Program-made: the position numbers and the translations under genes
Notes under the pieces: model-generated
Databases searched by the model: none
The model's input: the letters and a program-made list of their open reading frames with translations, nothing else
Told to the model about the DNA's origin: nothing
Part shown: one piece after another, positions 24,172 through 32,569 of the stretch
How positions within the stretch are numbered: position 1 is the stretch's first letter
Layout: each line of letters opens with the position of its first letter
Origin: Myxococcales bacterium
Lineage (GTDB): Bacteria > Myxococcota_A > UBA9042
Direction of reading: 5' to 3'
Length of the DNA stretch: 32,819 nucleotides
Assembly: GCA_002726535.1 (NCBI GenBank)
Contig: PBTG01000179.1
Coordinates: forward strand, 1 to 32,819

Positions 24172-25257
24172 TCAGTCACTGCACTTTTTCTTGCAGGCAT
24201 CGTCGCTGCCACCTGCTTTTTTGCAGCTCTCGTAGCAAGCCATTGGGCTCTTATCGCTGTCTTTGCTGTCTTTGCTGTCTTTGGCGTCTTTGGCGTCTTT
24301 ACCGTCTTTGGCGTCTTTGGCGTCGCCGCTGCAGGATTTTTTGCACGCTTCAGCAGCATCTTTTCCTTTGGCTGAGACGCACTTGTCGAAGCAGGCTTTG
24401 ACTTTGGCGGCATCAGCGGACTGCTCTTTGGGCGCCTTAGCGTCTTTGTCGCCTTTGTCGCCTTTGTCGTCTCCAGCGCAGTACTTCTTGCACTCTTCTT
24501 TGCCCTTGCCGCCTTTGACGCACTTGTCGTAGCAGGCTTGGTTTTCCTTATCCCACTCGCCCTTGTCGCCCTTGTCGCCTTTGTCGTCTTTGTCGTCTCC
24601 AGCGCAGTACTTCTTGCACTCTTCTTTGCCTTTGCCGCCTTTGACGCATTTGTCGTAGCAGGCTTGGTTTTCCTTACCCCACTCGCCTTTGTCGCCTTTG
24701 TCGCCTTTGTCGCCTTTGTCGTCTTTATCCCAGTCGCCTTTGTCGTCTTTGTCGTCTTTATCCCAGTCGCCTTTGTCGCCTTTGTCGCCTTTGTCGCCTT
24801 TGTCGCCTTTGTCGCCTTTGTCCCACTCGTCTTTGTCCGAGCGGTCTTCGTAGCAATACTCGCGGCACTCATCCATGGCGCCTTTGCCCTTCTTTGCAAT
24901 GCACTCTTGCAGACAAATGGACTGCTCTTTGGATTCGTCGGGTCGATCACAACGCTCGGCACATGCGGCTTTCGGAGCGCCTGATTTGCTGCATTCGTCC
25001 CAGCATTTTTCGCTGGCTTCGCTGTCTTTGCCGGTGTTGTCGTTTTGATCCTCTTGACCACAGCGGAGCTCGCATTGTGCATTGGTTCCGCCAGCGGCGG
25101 CGCACTCGCTCATGCATCCTGGGTCAAAGATAGTCCCGTTTTCACCAGTGAGGCTGCTGTCAGTGGCTTCGCATCCGCTCATGACAGCGCAGGTTATGAG
25201 CAACAACATCGTCGTCAATACAGTGGATACGGCTCTGATTTTACAGAAGGACTTCAT
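24172..25257 (-). CDS. Twin-CX3C repeat lipoprotein C with GDK/KDA linkers
   Basis: MKSFCKIRAVSTVLTTMLLLITCAVMSGCEAT lipobox; seven CX3C-X9/11-CX3C modules (CMSECAAAGGTNAQCELRC, CWDECSKSGAPKAACAERC, CLQECIAKKGKGAMDECREYC, two copies of CYDKCVKGGKGKEECKKYC, CFDKCVSAKGKDAAEACKKSC, CYESCKKAGGSDDACKKKC). AGGAG upstream of the ATG. Confidence 0.88.
   Translation of the reverse strand: MKSFCKIRAVSTVLTTMLLLITCAVMSGCEATDSSLTGENGTIFDPGCMSECAAAGGTNAQCELRCGQEDQNDNTGKDSEASEKCWDECSKSGAPKAACAERCDRPDESKEQSICLQECIAKKGKGAMDECREYCYEDRSDKDEWDKGDKGDKGDKGDKGDKGDWDKDDKDDKGDWDKDDKGDKGDKGDKGEWGKENQACYDKCVKGGKGKEECKKYCAGDDKDDKGDKGDKGEWDKENQACYDKCVKGGKGKEECKKYCAGDDKGDKGDKDAKAPKEQSADAAKVKACFDKCVSAKGKDAAEACKKSCSGDAKDAKDGKDAKDAKDSKDSKDSDKSPMACYESCKKAGGSDDACKKKCSD
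24255..24335. repeat. 9-bp tandem repeats encoding (KDS/KDA/KDG)n
   Basis: gtctttgct/gtctttgct/gtctttggc/gtctttggc/gtctttacc/gtctttggc/gtctttggc on the plus strand. Confidence 0.85.
24473..24724. repeat. 126-bp direct duplication carrying one twin-CX3C module plus linker
   Basis: ccagcgcagtacttcttgcactcttctttgcc...ttgacgca(c/t)ttgtcgtagcaggcttggttttcctta at 24473 and again at 24599, with scattered mismatches. Confidence 0.85.
24685..24830. repeat. 9-bp tandem repeats encoding (GDK)n / (DKD)n
   Basis: gtcgccttt repeated many times, interrupted by gtctttatcccagtcgcc (GDWDKD) units. Confidence 0.9.
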
Positions 25258-25611
25258 GGTGTCTGACTCCTACAATGAGTGGCCTCTTGGTGGGTTCAAC
25301 TCGATCTTTAATCATCTGAAAGCTCCGACACTATATCATAGCCGCTCCATGACATGAGTGGAACTTCGTGCCTCCCATACACTTCTTCTGAATTGAAATG
25401 CTCTTGATGAGCGTCAGGTTTAGCGCACAACGATTCGTTTTTCGTCCTCCTGCTATGTCTTAGCTGGGTCAGTGCATTGTCTTTGACCGAACCAAATCGA
25501 CCTTAGCGGCGAAATTCATATACGGATGGCTCTTTTATCTCTGGTCACCCTTCTATAGGCTGCCATGCGCTCAAGGAGCACGATGTTGTGGGCAGCCTCG
25601 AGGAGTACAAG

Positions 25612-26724
25612 ATGAAGCGGGTAGGTTTGGTTGGCTGGCGTGGAATGGTCGGCTCGGTGCTATTGGATCGAATGAGGATTGAGGGCGACTTCGAGGGTAT
25701 CGAACCGGTATTTTTTTCGACTTCACAGGCGGGCCAAGTCGCACCCGATGTTGGCCAAGGAGACGCGCTGCTCCTGGACGCTGGCGATTTGAGTGCGCTC
25801 GCGAGCTGCGACCTGATCCTCACCTGCCAAGGTGGAGACTGGACCAAGTCCACTTATCCTGGGCTGCGTGCACAGGGGTGGAGTGGTCATTGGATCGATG
25901 CCGCAAGCGCCTTACGGATGGCCAATGAGGCTGTCATTGTCCTCGACCCATTGAACCTCGAGGGCATGAAGCAGGCGTTGAGCGCTGGTGGTCGCACATG
26001 GGTTGGGGGAAACTGTACGGTTTCGTTGATGTTGATGGGACTTGGCGCGTTGTTTCAGCGCGGCTGGGTTCAATGGATGACGTCGATGACCTATCAGGCC
26101 GCTTCCGGTGCTGGAGCTCGCAACATGCGCGAGCTCGTCGCTCAGATGAACAAGATCGGTGACGACGCAAAATCGCTCTTAGATGACCCCGCCACTGCAG
26201 CCTTGACTCTAGATAGTCAGGTGAGCGCCTCTTTGAAGTCTCGCACTTTTCCAGCGGCGCTCTTCGGCGCTCCCCTCGCGGCATCCGTACTGCCGTGGAT
26301 CGACACCTTGCAGCCTGACGGATCGACCCGAGAAGAGTGGAAGGGGCACGTTGAAGCCAACAAGATTTTAGGTCTACAGCCCGAAGTGCCGATCGACGGG
26401 CTTTGTGTGCGGGTCGGCGCCATGCGCAGTCACGCTCAAGCGGTGACCGTGAAGCTAAACCGAGACATTCCTCTCGCTGACATTGAAGCTCTTTTGGCTG
26501 AGAGTACGCCTTGGACATCGGTCATCCCCAATGACAAGGCTCAGAGTCTATCGCGACTCACGCCGGCCGCGGTTAGCGGAACACTCGATATCCCTGTCGG
26601 GAGACTGCGTAAATTACGTATGGGACCCGAGTTTTTGGGGGCGTTTACGGTCGGTGATCAGCTGCTGTGGGGGGCTGCCGAACCTCTTCGACGAACCTTG
26701 CGTTGGCTTCTTGAGTCGAACTGA
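25612..26724 (+). CDS. asd: Aspartate-semialdehyde dehydrogenase
   Basis: MKRVGLVGWRGMVGSVLLDRM, FFSTSQAG, DLILTCQGGDWTKSTYPGLRAQGW, WIDAASALRM, WVGGNCTVSLMLMGLGALF (catalytic Cys), YQAASGAGARNMRELVAQM, VRVGAMRSHAQAVTVKL. GAGGAG upstream of the ATG. Confidence 0.95.
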   Translation: MKRVGLVGWRGMVGSVLLDRMRIEGDFEGIEPVFFSTSQAGQVAPDVGQGDALLLDAGDLSALASCDLILTCQGGDWTKSTYPGLRAQGWSGHWIDAASALRMANEAVIVLDPLNLEGMKQALSAGGRTWVGGNCTVSLMLMGLGALFQRGWVQWMTSMTYQAASGAGARNMRELVAQMNKIGDDAKSLLDDPATAALTLDSQVSASLKSRTFPAALFGAPLAASVLPWIDTLQPDGSTREEWKGHVEANKILGLQPEVPIDGLCVRVGAMRSHAQAVTVKLNRDIPLADIEALLAESTPWTSVIPNDKAQSLSRLTPAAVSGTLDIPVGRLRKLRMGPEFLGAFTVGDQLLWGAAEPLRRTLRWLLESN

Positions 26725-26772
26725 CCGAGGATAAAGCAGACAGTCGGGCTAGGTAGCGGCTTAGGAGAGGGC

Positions 26773-27690
26773 ATGTCTCAGGGAAGTTCGCAGCCACAAT
26801 CACCGATCATCGCTGTCATTGGCGCGACTGGACGTGTGGGCCGTGCGATTGGTCGGCTTGGCGACGGAGTGCACCTGATTGGATGCGCACGCCACGAACC
26901 CACAGGCGAAGAGTCAGCGAGTGACCTTGGCTACGAACAGATGCACGTATTGTCGCGGCTCGATCGCTCGCGTTTGACTGAGTTTATCGCTCCGGCCTCG
27001 GCTGTCATCGATCTCTGCGCCTTTGGCGCTCAGGACATCGAGTCTCTCAATGCCAGTGTCGATGTAGGCGGCCCTCGGCACTTGGTCATCGCGTCGTCGT
27101 TGGCTGAGCGGCCTCTCGAGTCGTGGGCGGATGAAGAGCACGAGACATGGGATGACGAGCCGATCTCTGGTGGCGAGTACGGCCAGGGCAAGCGTTTGGT
27201 ACGCCAGATCGCGGAGCGTTATTGGCTCGAAGCCGGTCGCAGCGTCACCACTGTACTCTTGCCTCAAATCGTCGCCCCTGATGACGCGCATGCTGCGGAG
27301 TTGGCCTATCTGCGTGAGGCACGATCGAGTGGGATGGTGACCCTGTCAGGTAGCGGCGAGCAGCGCCCCTGTGTTGCCACAACGGCGCAGGCGGCCGCGG
27401 CGCTCTTGGGCTTGGCGTTGTCGACTGAGGCGTCCGAATCGGTAGCCCGTTATCAATTGGCGCCTCGGGCAAGCCCCAAACTTTCAGAGTTGGTCGAAGC
27501 GCTCTTGCAGGGCGCACAAGTCAAAGCTCGGCTGCAAGGCGGTCGGAGCGGTCGAGGACCTCACAGCGGCGCCTCTGAGGTCGTTGACGCCGCTCGTCTC
27601 CGCGCTCGAATACCACAGCTGGATTGGAGTCAAAGCTCCGTATTGCGCGCCTATGTTGAGCTTGGGCAGCGACTCAGCGATATCGACTAG
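26773..27690 (+). CDS. NAD(P)-binding Rossmann-fold (atypical SDR/NmrA-epimerase-like) protein
   Basis: IIAVIGATGRVGRAIGRLG nucleotide-binding motif; VIDLCAFGAQDIESLN; YGQGKRLVRQIAERYW (YxxxK-like). Confidence 0.75.
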   Translation: MSQGSSQPQSPIIAVIGATGRVGRAIGRLGDGVHLIGCARHEPTGEESASDLGYEQMHVLSRLDRSRLTEFIAPASAVIDLCAFGAQDIESLNASVDVGGPRHLVIASSLAERPLESWADEEHETWDDEPISGGEYGQGKRLVRQIAERYWLEAGRSVTTVLLPQIVAPDDAHAAELAYLREARSSGMVTLSGSGEQRPCVATTAQAAAALLGLALSTEASESVARYQLAPRASPKLSELVEALLQGAQVKARLQGGRSGRGPHSGASEVVDAARLRARIPQLDWSQSSVLRAYVELGQRLSDID

Positions 27691-28268
27691 GGGTTCGGTG
27701 CGTTTGGTGTTGGGCTCGAAAACGTCGCGAAGGCGGCACTGCCGTCAGGGCTCCTGCCCCAACTCTTGCCCTCAGGCGCGTCACCATCTTTCCAGTCAAC
27801 CAAGTCATGGAGTTGTCCATTGTCGTCGAAGAGACTCAGGGCCTCGGAGCTGCTCAAGCCTTTGCCGATTACAGGGCTACCAGCTCCATCTTTGTTAAAG
27901 AAGAGCACCAAAAACCCTTTGGCCGGGATCGTCAACCCAGGGGGCAAGGGGTAGGCAAAATCGGCGCCTTTGGACTTGCTGTCGTTGATTTTCCAACCAT
28001 CCATCTCGATTGGTTTGGCGCTGCGGTTGTACAACTCGACCCAATCTGACGCCGTTGGATTGAAGGTCGGGTCGTTGATGGCTTTGGCTACGACTTCATT
28101 GATCACGACAATCGGCTCGTTGGGCAACGTGGTGTTGAGCATCTCCGCGTCGCCGCCGGCGTCGGCAGTGGCGAGAGCATTTGAGTTTGAATCAGTCGCA
28201 CACGCGGCCGTTGAGACCATCAAAATTAGCGCGAACCACCGGTGACTCTTTGGACCGATCGTCATCAT
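27687..28268 (-). CDS. Lamin-tail-domain (LTD) lipoprotein
   Basis: MVSTAACATDSN lipobox; VVINEVVAKAINDPTFNPTASDWVELYNRSAKPIEMDGWKINDSKSK...FAYPLPPGLTIPAKGFLVLFFNKD...LSLFDDNGQLHDLVDWKDG: LTD core. ATGATGA overlap with the upstream methyltransferase stop. Confidence 0.85.
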   Translation of the reverse strand: MMTIGPKSHRWFALILMVSTAACATDSNSNALATADAGGDAEMLNTTLPNEPIVVINEVVAKAINDPTFNPTASDWVELYNRSAKPIEMDGWKINDSKSKGADFAYPLPPGLTIPAKGFLVLFFNKDGAGSPVIGKGLSSSEALSLFDDNGQLHDLVDWKDGDAPEGKSWGRSPDGSAAFATFSSPTPNAPNP

Positions 28269-28933
28269 TTGCTCACCTGATCCGACGCCTGGTCTTCGAC
28301 TCGCCCGAAGACCAGGCAATATTGCCGCGGCAGCCCTGCAATGGTTTGCAGCTCTGAAAAGCCTGCTCCACGAGCTTCGGCGCGGATGGTGTCGGCAGAG
28401 AGTCGCTCCGATTGAGGAGGCCCGGCTACCTTGAGATCGACCATGTAGTCAATCACCGCAAGACGCCCACTGGGTTTGAGGTGGTCATGCAGGCTCTGCA
28501 ACATCTCCACGGGATTGTCGAGCTCAGGGTAGGTGTTGACCATCAACGCCAGGTCGGCCTGTGTCGGTATTGGCATCCCCAGTGGTTGACCACGAACCAC
28601 CTTTACATTGGTCAGGTTGAGTCGTTTGACCATGCTACGGAGTTGAGCCAGCAAATCGCCGTCGACCTCAAGGGCAATGACCTGTCCTTGTGGACCGACC
28701 GCTTTGGATAGATGAGGCAGCAGATAGCCTGCGCCAGCACCCAAATCAACAACTCGCATTCCCGGGCGGATCTTCAAGGTCTGCATGAGCCAAATCGGCC
28801 GTTGCCACTGATTTCGGTCGGCTCGGTCAAGGGCGATGACCTGGTCGGCTGACGAATGACGTAGATGTCCGTGCCGCGGACCGCAACTGGTCAAGCAGAG
28901 CATCGAGACGAAGAGCAATAAAATTCGTGTCAT
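28265..28933 (-). CDS. Predicted lipoprotein with class I SAM-dependent methyltransferase fold
   Basis: MTRILLLFVSMLCLTSCGPRHG lipobox; Rossmann motif I MRVVDLGAGAGYLLPHLSKAVGPQGQVIALEVDGDLL; LKPSGRLAVIDYMVD (post-motif). Confidence 0.85.
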   Translation of the reverse strand: MTRILLLFVSMLCLTSCGPRHGHLRHSSADQVIALDRADRNQWQRPIWLMQTLKIRPGMRVVDLGAGAGYLLPHLSKAVGPQGQVIALEVDGDLLAQLRSMVKRLNLTNVKVVRGQPLGMPIPTQADLALMVNTYPELDNPVEMLQSLHDHLKPSGRLAVIDYMVDLKVAGPPQSERLSADTIRAEARGAGFSELQTIAGLPRQYCLVFGRVEDQASDQVSK

Positions 28934-29022
28934 AGCGATACAACTCCAAAGACAGCAAGGACGACCTCGCTGCGCAAAGAGTGCCGGACATGTCCGTCGC
29001 TACGCAAGAGGGTATTTGATCC

Positions 29023-29535
29023 TCATCGCCGCCGTTGAGATGCACTGAAGTTGTATTTTTTTTGAATGGTCCGTTCGCTGGATTGTTGCCCCAGCTTAAG
29101 AGCTTCGAAGACGCCTGTGAGACAGGCTCGAAAGGCTTGCTCTTGGTCGCCTCGAGGCAGCCCTTCGACCCTGGTTTGTGTCATCCGACCTTGCTGGGTC
29201 AAGACTGCGCTCACTTCGATCGATATCGCATTGACCTCACCAGTCGCTTTCATCATTGCGATGGCGTAGCTGCGATAGCAACGGGTGACTGCTGGCCTGA
29301 GCTTGCCGACACCTTCGATAATTCGATCCGATGCGTTCGAAATGACAACATCCTGAGCCGCTTGTACAGACTTGGCTTGCTCGGTGGCTACCGGAGTCGC
29401 TATCGCGGGCGGCGGTGTGTGTGTGCGCGATGTTGACGGATTGATCCGCTCACACGCGGCGATCCCGCCCAATACCAGCCACAACCCGAGGGTGCAGCGT
29501 AGCGTACGGCCGCTTTCGGTGTCTTTGAGTCTCAA
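29023..29535 (-). CDS. AgmX/PglI C-terminal-like (TonB-like) lipoprotein
   Basis: LVLGGIAACERIN lipobox; IIEGVGKLRPAVTRCYRSYAIAMMKATGEVNAISIEVSAVLTQQGRMTQTRVEGLPRGDQEQAFRACLTGVFEALKLG resembles the myxobacterial AgmX/PglI C-terminal domain. Confidence 0.7.
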   Translation of the reverse strand: MRLKDTESGRTLRCTLGLWLVLGGIAACERINPSTSRTHTPPPAIATPVATEQAKSVQAAQDVVISNASDRIIEGVGKLRPAVTRCYRSYAIAMMKATGEVNAISIEVSAVLTQQGRMTQTRVEGLPRGDQEQAFRACLTGVFEALKLGQQSSERTIQKKYNFSASQRRR

Positions 29536-29677
29536 ATCTCAACGCCTCATGGCCCTCTTCGATGATCGTGAGTCCATGCATCGCGTACGACTCGCTTCAT
29601 GAGGGCATCTGTGCCAGTCTCCCGGCCCTGTCCTGGGAGTATCCGAGCGTTCCGTTGAGCGCAAGCGGGAGGAGTCT

Positions 29678-32569
29678 GTGGGTCGACGAACCATGTCCTT
29701 GTTGTGGGTCAGCGTGGCCGCGGTGCTCATCACGGCGAGCGCTTCTGCGAGTATCCCTGAAACGATCCGTGAAGCTAAGGGGGTCGCTTTACAGGGCCCC
29801 AATGGGCAACAAGTCCATTGGTTAGGAGCGCAAGCTCCAACTACCGTCGTTGCTGGCCAGCCTTTTTCGGTACGACTGGTCTTCAAAAGCGATCAAGTCT
29901 TGGACTCCAAGAGTTGGATTTTCGTCCACGTTGAGTCTACCTCCAGTCGATGTCGTGTCGTCCAAGACGTCGCCGCCCCCAAGCTCCAAGCGGGTCTTTT
30001 GGTGCGCTCAGTCGACATCAGCTTACCCACAACGGCAGCGTGTAAATCTCAAAGAATGGAGGTCCACGCCGGCCTATATCGCCGCGGCGGCGGCGGGCGC
30101 TTTCGAATCGAGTCTTCTCAGAGTTCCGATGACCGCATTCATGTCAGTCATTTTCAATTGGTGACTGAGGGCAAGGCTGGCTCTGAGCGGTGGACGACTG
30201 CAGCTGACATGGCTGTTCAGCGTTGGGTTTCTGCCTCACGGCCCTGGTGGAATTGGGCGGCTGGCTTGTTGTTCGTTGGCATCTTGTCATTGTGGTTGCG
30301 CCGCAGGCCCATTGCCGTCGTTGCGGGCCCCGCCAGCAAACGTTGGGTAGACATCGTACTGGCGTTGAGTGTTGGCAGCTTGGCTCTTTGGTCGATCGTA
30401 GTGGCGATCGATTTTGTCAAAGATGACGCCTACATCTCTTTTCGATACGCACACAATGTGGTCGCGGGTGAGGGATTGGTCTTCAACAGCTATGACCGAC
30501 TTGAGGGCATTACCAATTTGTTGTGGACGCTCGTCTTGGTTCCCTTTGAGGCGCTTGGGCTCGACCTTTTTCAGGTCAGTGAGATTCTCGGGACGCTCTT
30601 GTTGTGGTGGCTGCTCTACGCGATGACTCTGATCACCACTCAATGTGGCGCTCGCTCACCGCTGCGCTCTGATCTGTGGCCTGCGATTGCGATCGCATGC
30701 AGTTCGACCACCACTCTGTGGGCCACGAGCGGCATGGAGCAGCCTTTGGCGATGGCCTTGCCGATGGTTGGAATGGCCACCCTTTGGCGCTCTTGGCGTC
30801 GTACAGAAGATCGTACCGCTCATCGAGATGCGCTCTTGGCTGGCATCTGGGTCGGCTTGGGCTGTCTGACGCGACCGGACATCCACTTAATTGCCGCTGT
30901 GTTGGGCTTGGCGTTGATCATCCAAAGTCTGCGTCGTCGACAACTCGATCGAGTGTTGCTGGGGTTCGCTCTCGGGGGCTTGTTGATCACCTTGCCAGGG
31001 CATGCCTTTCGATATCTGTATTTTGGCGAGTGGCTTCCAAACACCTTTTACGTCAAGACCGGTGGCGGCTCGTTGGTATGGCTCAAAGGGCTGCAGGCGC
31101 TCTACGAGATGTGGGATTTCAATCACATCGGGGTGCTCGCGTTGCTGGCTCCTTTGGCCTTTGCACGCTCGAGATTTACCCTTGAGAAGCTCTGTTTAGC
31201 GGCAATCTCATTCGGTTACATGGTCTATTTGGTCAAGGTTGGTCGAGATGAGATGCATTGGCATCGCCTCTATCTGCCAGCGTTACCAAGCCTCGCGATT
31301 TTGTCTGGTTTGGGCTTACAAAATCTCGTCGTCGCGATGGCGGCCTTGTTCAAGACTCGATGGAGTAGGTTGGCCTTGGCAGGTCTTGGATGGGCGGCCG
31401 TGCTCGCCATGACCTGGAGCAATGGCACCTTCACCTGGGAGCACCAACATGGTTTGAATGGTCGCGGCGATCTGTCCGGAAATTTCCATCCCGACATGGG
31501 GAAATTTGTCACTCGACACAGCCAACCGGGTGCCCTCGTTGCCTTTCAAGACATGGGATCGACGCCCTATCATGCGCCGGACCTCGATTTCTTCGATTTT
31601 ATCGGATTGACCGATCGAGTGGTCGCTCGGACTCGAAATCGATTTGGTCTTCATCCCTTCTTAGACACGTCCGCTCAGCGCTATCAGGGTCAATTCGACA
31701 CTGAAATGCGACGGTACTTTCATCATCAGCGGCCCGAATGGGTCATTTTAACCAGCTATATCCATGGCGCGGCTCAGATGAACCGGGTCGCCAAGCGCTT
31801 CGAGCGAAATCCAACACCCGAGAGTTTGGGCTGGGCCGTCGGCAGCAACCGATATCAGTACGGGATTTACAACGAGGAGTTTAAGAAGCGCTACGTTCAC
31901 GTCCGCACTTGGCCGCGATCCCGTGGGTATTATTTGAGCCTCTTTTATCTGCGCGATCTATGGGCCAAAACTCCAGGTGAAGTGGTCTTCAATACGCCGC
32001 CTAGCCAGGTCCATGGCGTTCAGGCTCAATTTGAGCGCGGCGTAAAACTCATCGGTGCTTCCATGCCCGAGGAGGCGGTGGCTAAACAGGAGTTTTATTT
32101 ACAGCTGTGGTGGCAGGTCGACAAAGCGCTCGAGCAGGACTGGTGGGTGTTCGTGCACGTCGAGCGCAAGGGTTATCGCCATCCAGCCGATCACATCCCA
32201 GGAGATTGGATGTGGCCAGCGAACCGTTGGCGCGGCAACGACGTGATCTCCGATCGCTCCCTGATTCAGTTGCCTCCCTTTATGCAGCCTGGGCAATACG
32301 AGGTCTGGGTGGGACTGTATAAACGCAGCTCTTGGGAGCGTCTGGCTGTCCTCAGTGGACCCAAAGACGGCGAAAATCGAGTTCGAATCGGAAAGCTGAC
32401 CGTGCGAGCTCAACGTCCAATTTTGGATCATTTAATCCGTCCGACTCGACTCGAGGAGGATCGCGCTTTTGCCGAGCGAATCATCGATCATGGCCGAGCC
32501 CCGGGGACCTACGCCAACCGTGCTGCTGAGACGCTCAAGCGATTGCAAACCAACGAGCCAAAGCGCTAG
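29678..32569 (+). CDS. GT-C superfamily membrane glycosyltransferase flanked by two related soluble domains
   Basis: DDAYISFRYAHNVVAGEGLVFNSYDRLEGITNLLWTLVLVPFEALG (GT-C loop motif), about ten hydrophobic segments, large C-terminal soluble region. GTG start with GGGAGGAG upstream. Confidence 0.85.
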   Translation: MGRRTMSLLWVSVAAVLITASASASIPETIREAKGVALQGPNGQQVHWLGAQAPTTVVAGQPFSVRLVFKSDQVLDSKSWIFVHVESTSSRCRVVQDVAAPKLQAGLLVRSVDISLPTTAACKSQRMEVHAGLYRRGGGGRFRIESSQSSDDRIHVSHFQLVTEGKAGSERWTTAADMAVQRWVSASRPWWNWAAGLLFVGILSLWLRRRPIAVVAGPASKRWVDIVLALSVGSLALWSIVVAIDFVKDDAYISFRYAHNVVAGEGLVFNSYDRLEGITNLLWTLVLVPFEALGLDLFQVSEILGTLLLWWLLYAMTLITTQCGARSPLRSDLWPAIAIACSSTTTLWATSGMEQPLAMALPMVGMATLWRSWRRTEDRTAHRDALLAGIWVGLGCLTRPDIHLIAAVLGLALIIQSLRRRQLDRVLLGFALGGLLITLPGHAFRYLYFGEWLPNTFYVKTGGGSLVWLKGLQALYEMWDFNHIGVLALLAPLAFARSRFTLEKLCLAAISFGYMVYLVKVGRDEMHWHRLYLPALPSLAILSGLGLQNLVVAMAALFKTRWSRLALAGLGWAAVLAMTWSNGTFTWEHQHGLNGRGDLSGNFHPDMGKFVTRHSQPGALVAFQDMGSTPYHAPDLDFFDFIGLTDRVVARTRNRFGLHPFLDTSAQRYQGQFDTEMRRYFHHQRPEWVILTSYIHGAAQMNRVAKRFERNPTPESLGWAVGSNRYQYGIYNEEFKKRYVHVRTWPRSRGYYLSLFYLRDLWAKTPGEVVFNTPPSQVHGVQAQFERGVKLIGASMPEEAVAKQEFYLQLWWQVDKALEQDWWVFVHVERKGYRHPADHIPGDWMWPANRWRGNDVISDRSLIQLPPFMQPGQYEVWVGLYKRSSWERLAVLSGPKDGENRVRIGKLTVRAQRPILDHLIRPTRLEEDRAFAERIIDHGRAPGTYANRAAETLKRLQTNEPKR

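Noticed and set aside
24255-24830. Possible CRISPR-like array from regular short repeats
   Set aside because: Repeats are 9-bp units without unique spacers, all in frame within a coding sequence; a coding minisatellite, not CRISPR.
24538-24984. 148-aa plus-strand ORF resembling a transmembrane protein
   Set aside because: Antisense of the 9-bp GDK repeats; periodic FVAFVAF is a repeat artefact.
24135-25082. 315-aa minus-strand Lys/Ala/Thr-rich ORF (histone H1-like appearance)
   Set aside because: Frame-shifted reading of the GDK repeats of lipoprotein C. The 24172-25257 frame has a lipobox, RBS and regular Cys modules, so it is the real one.
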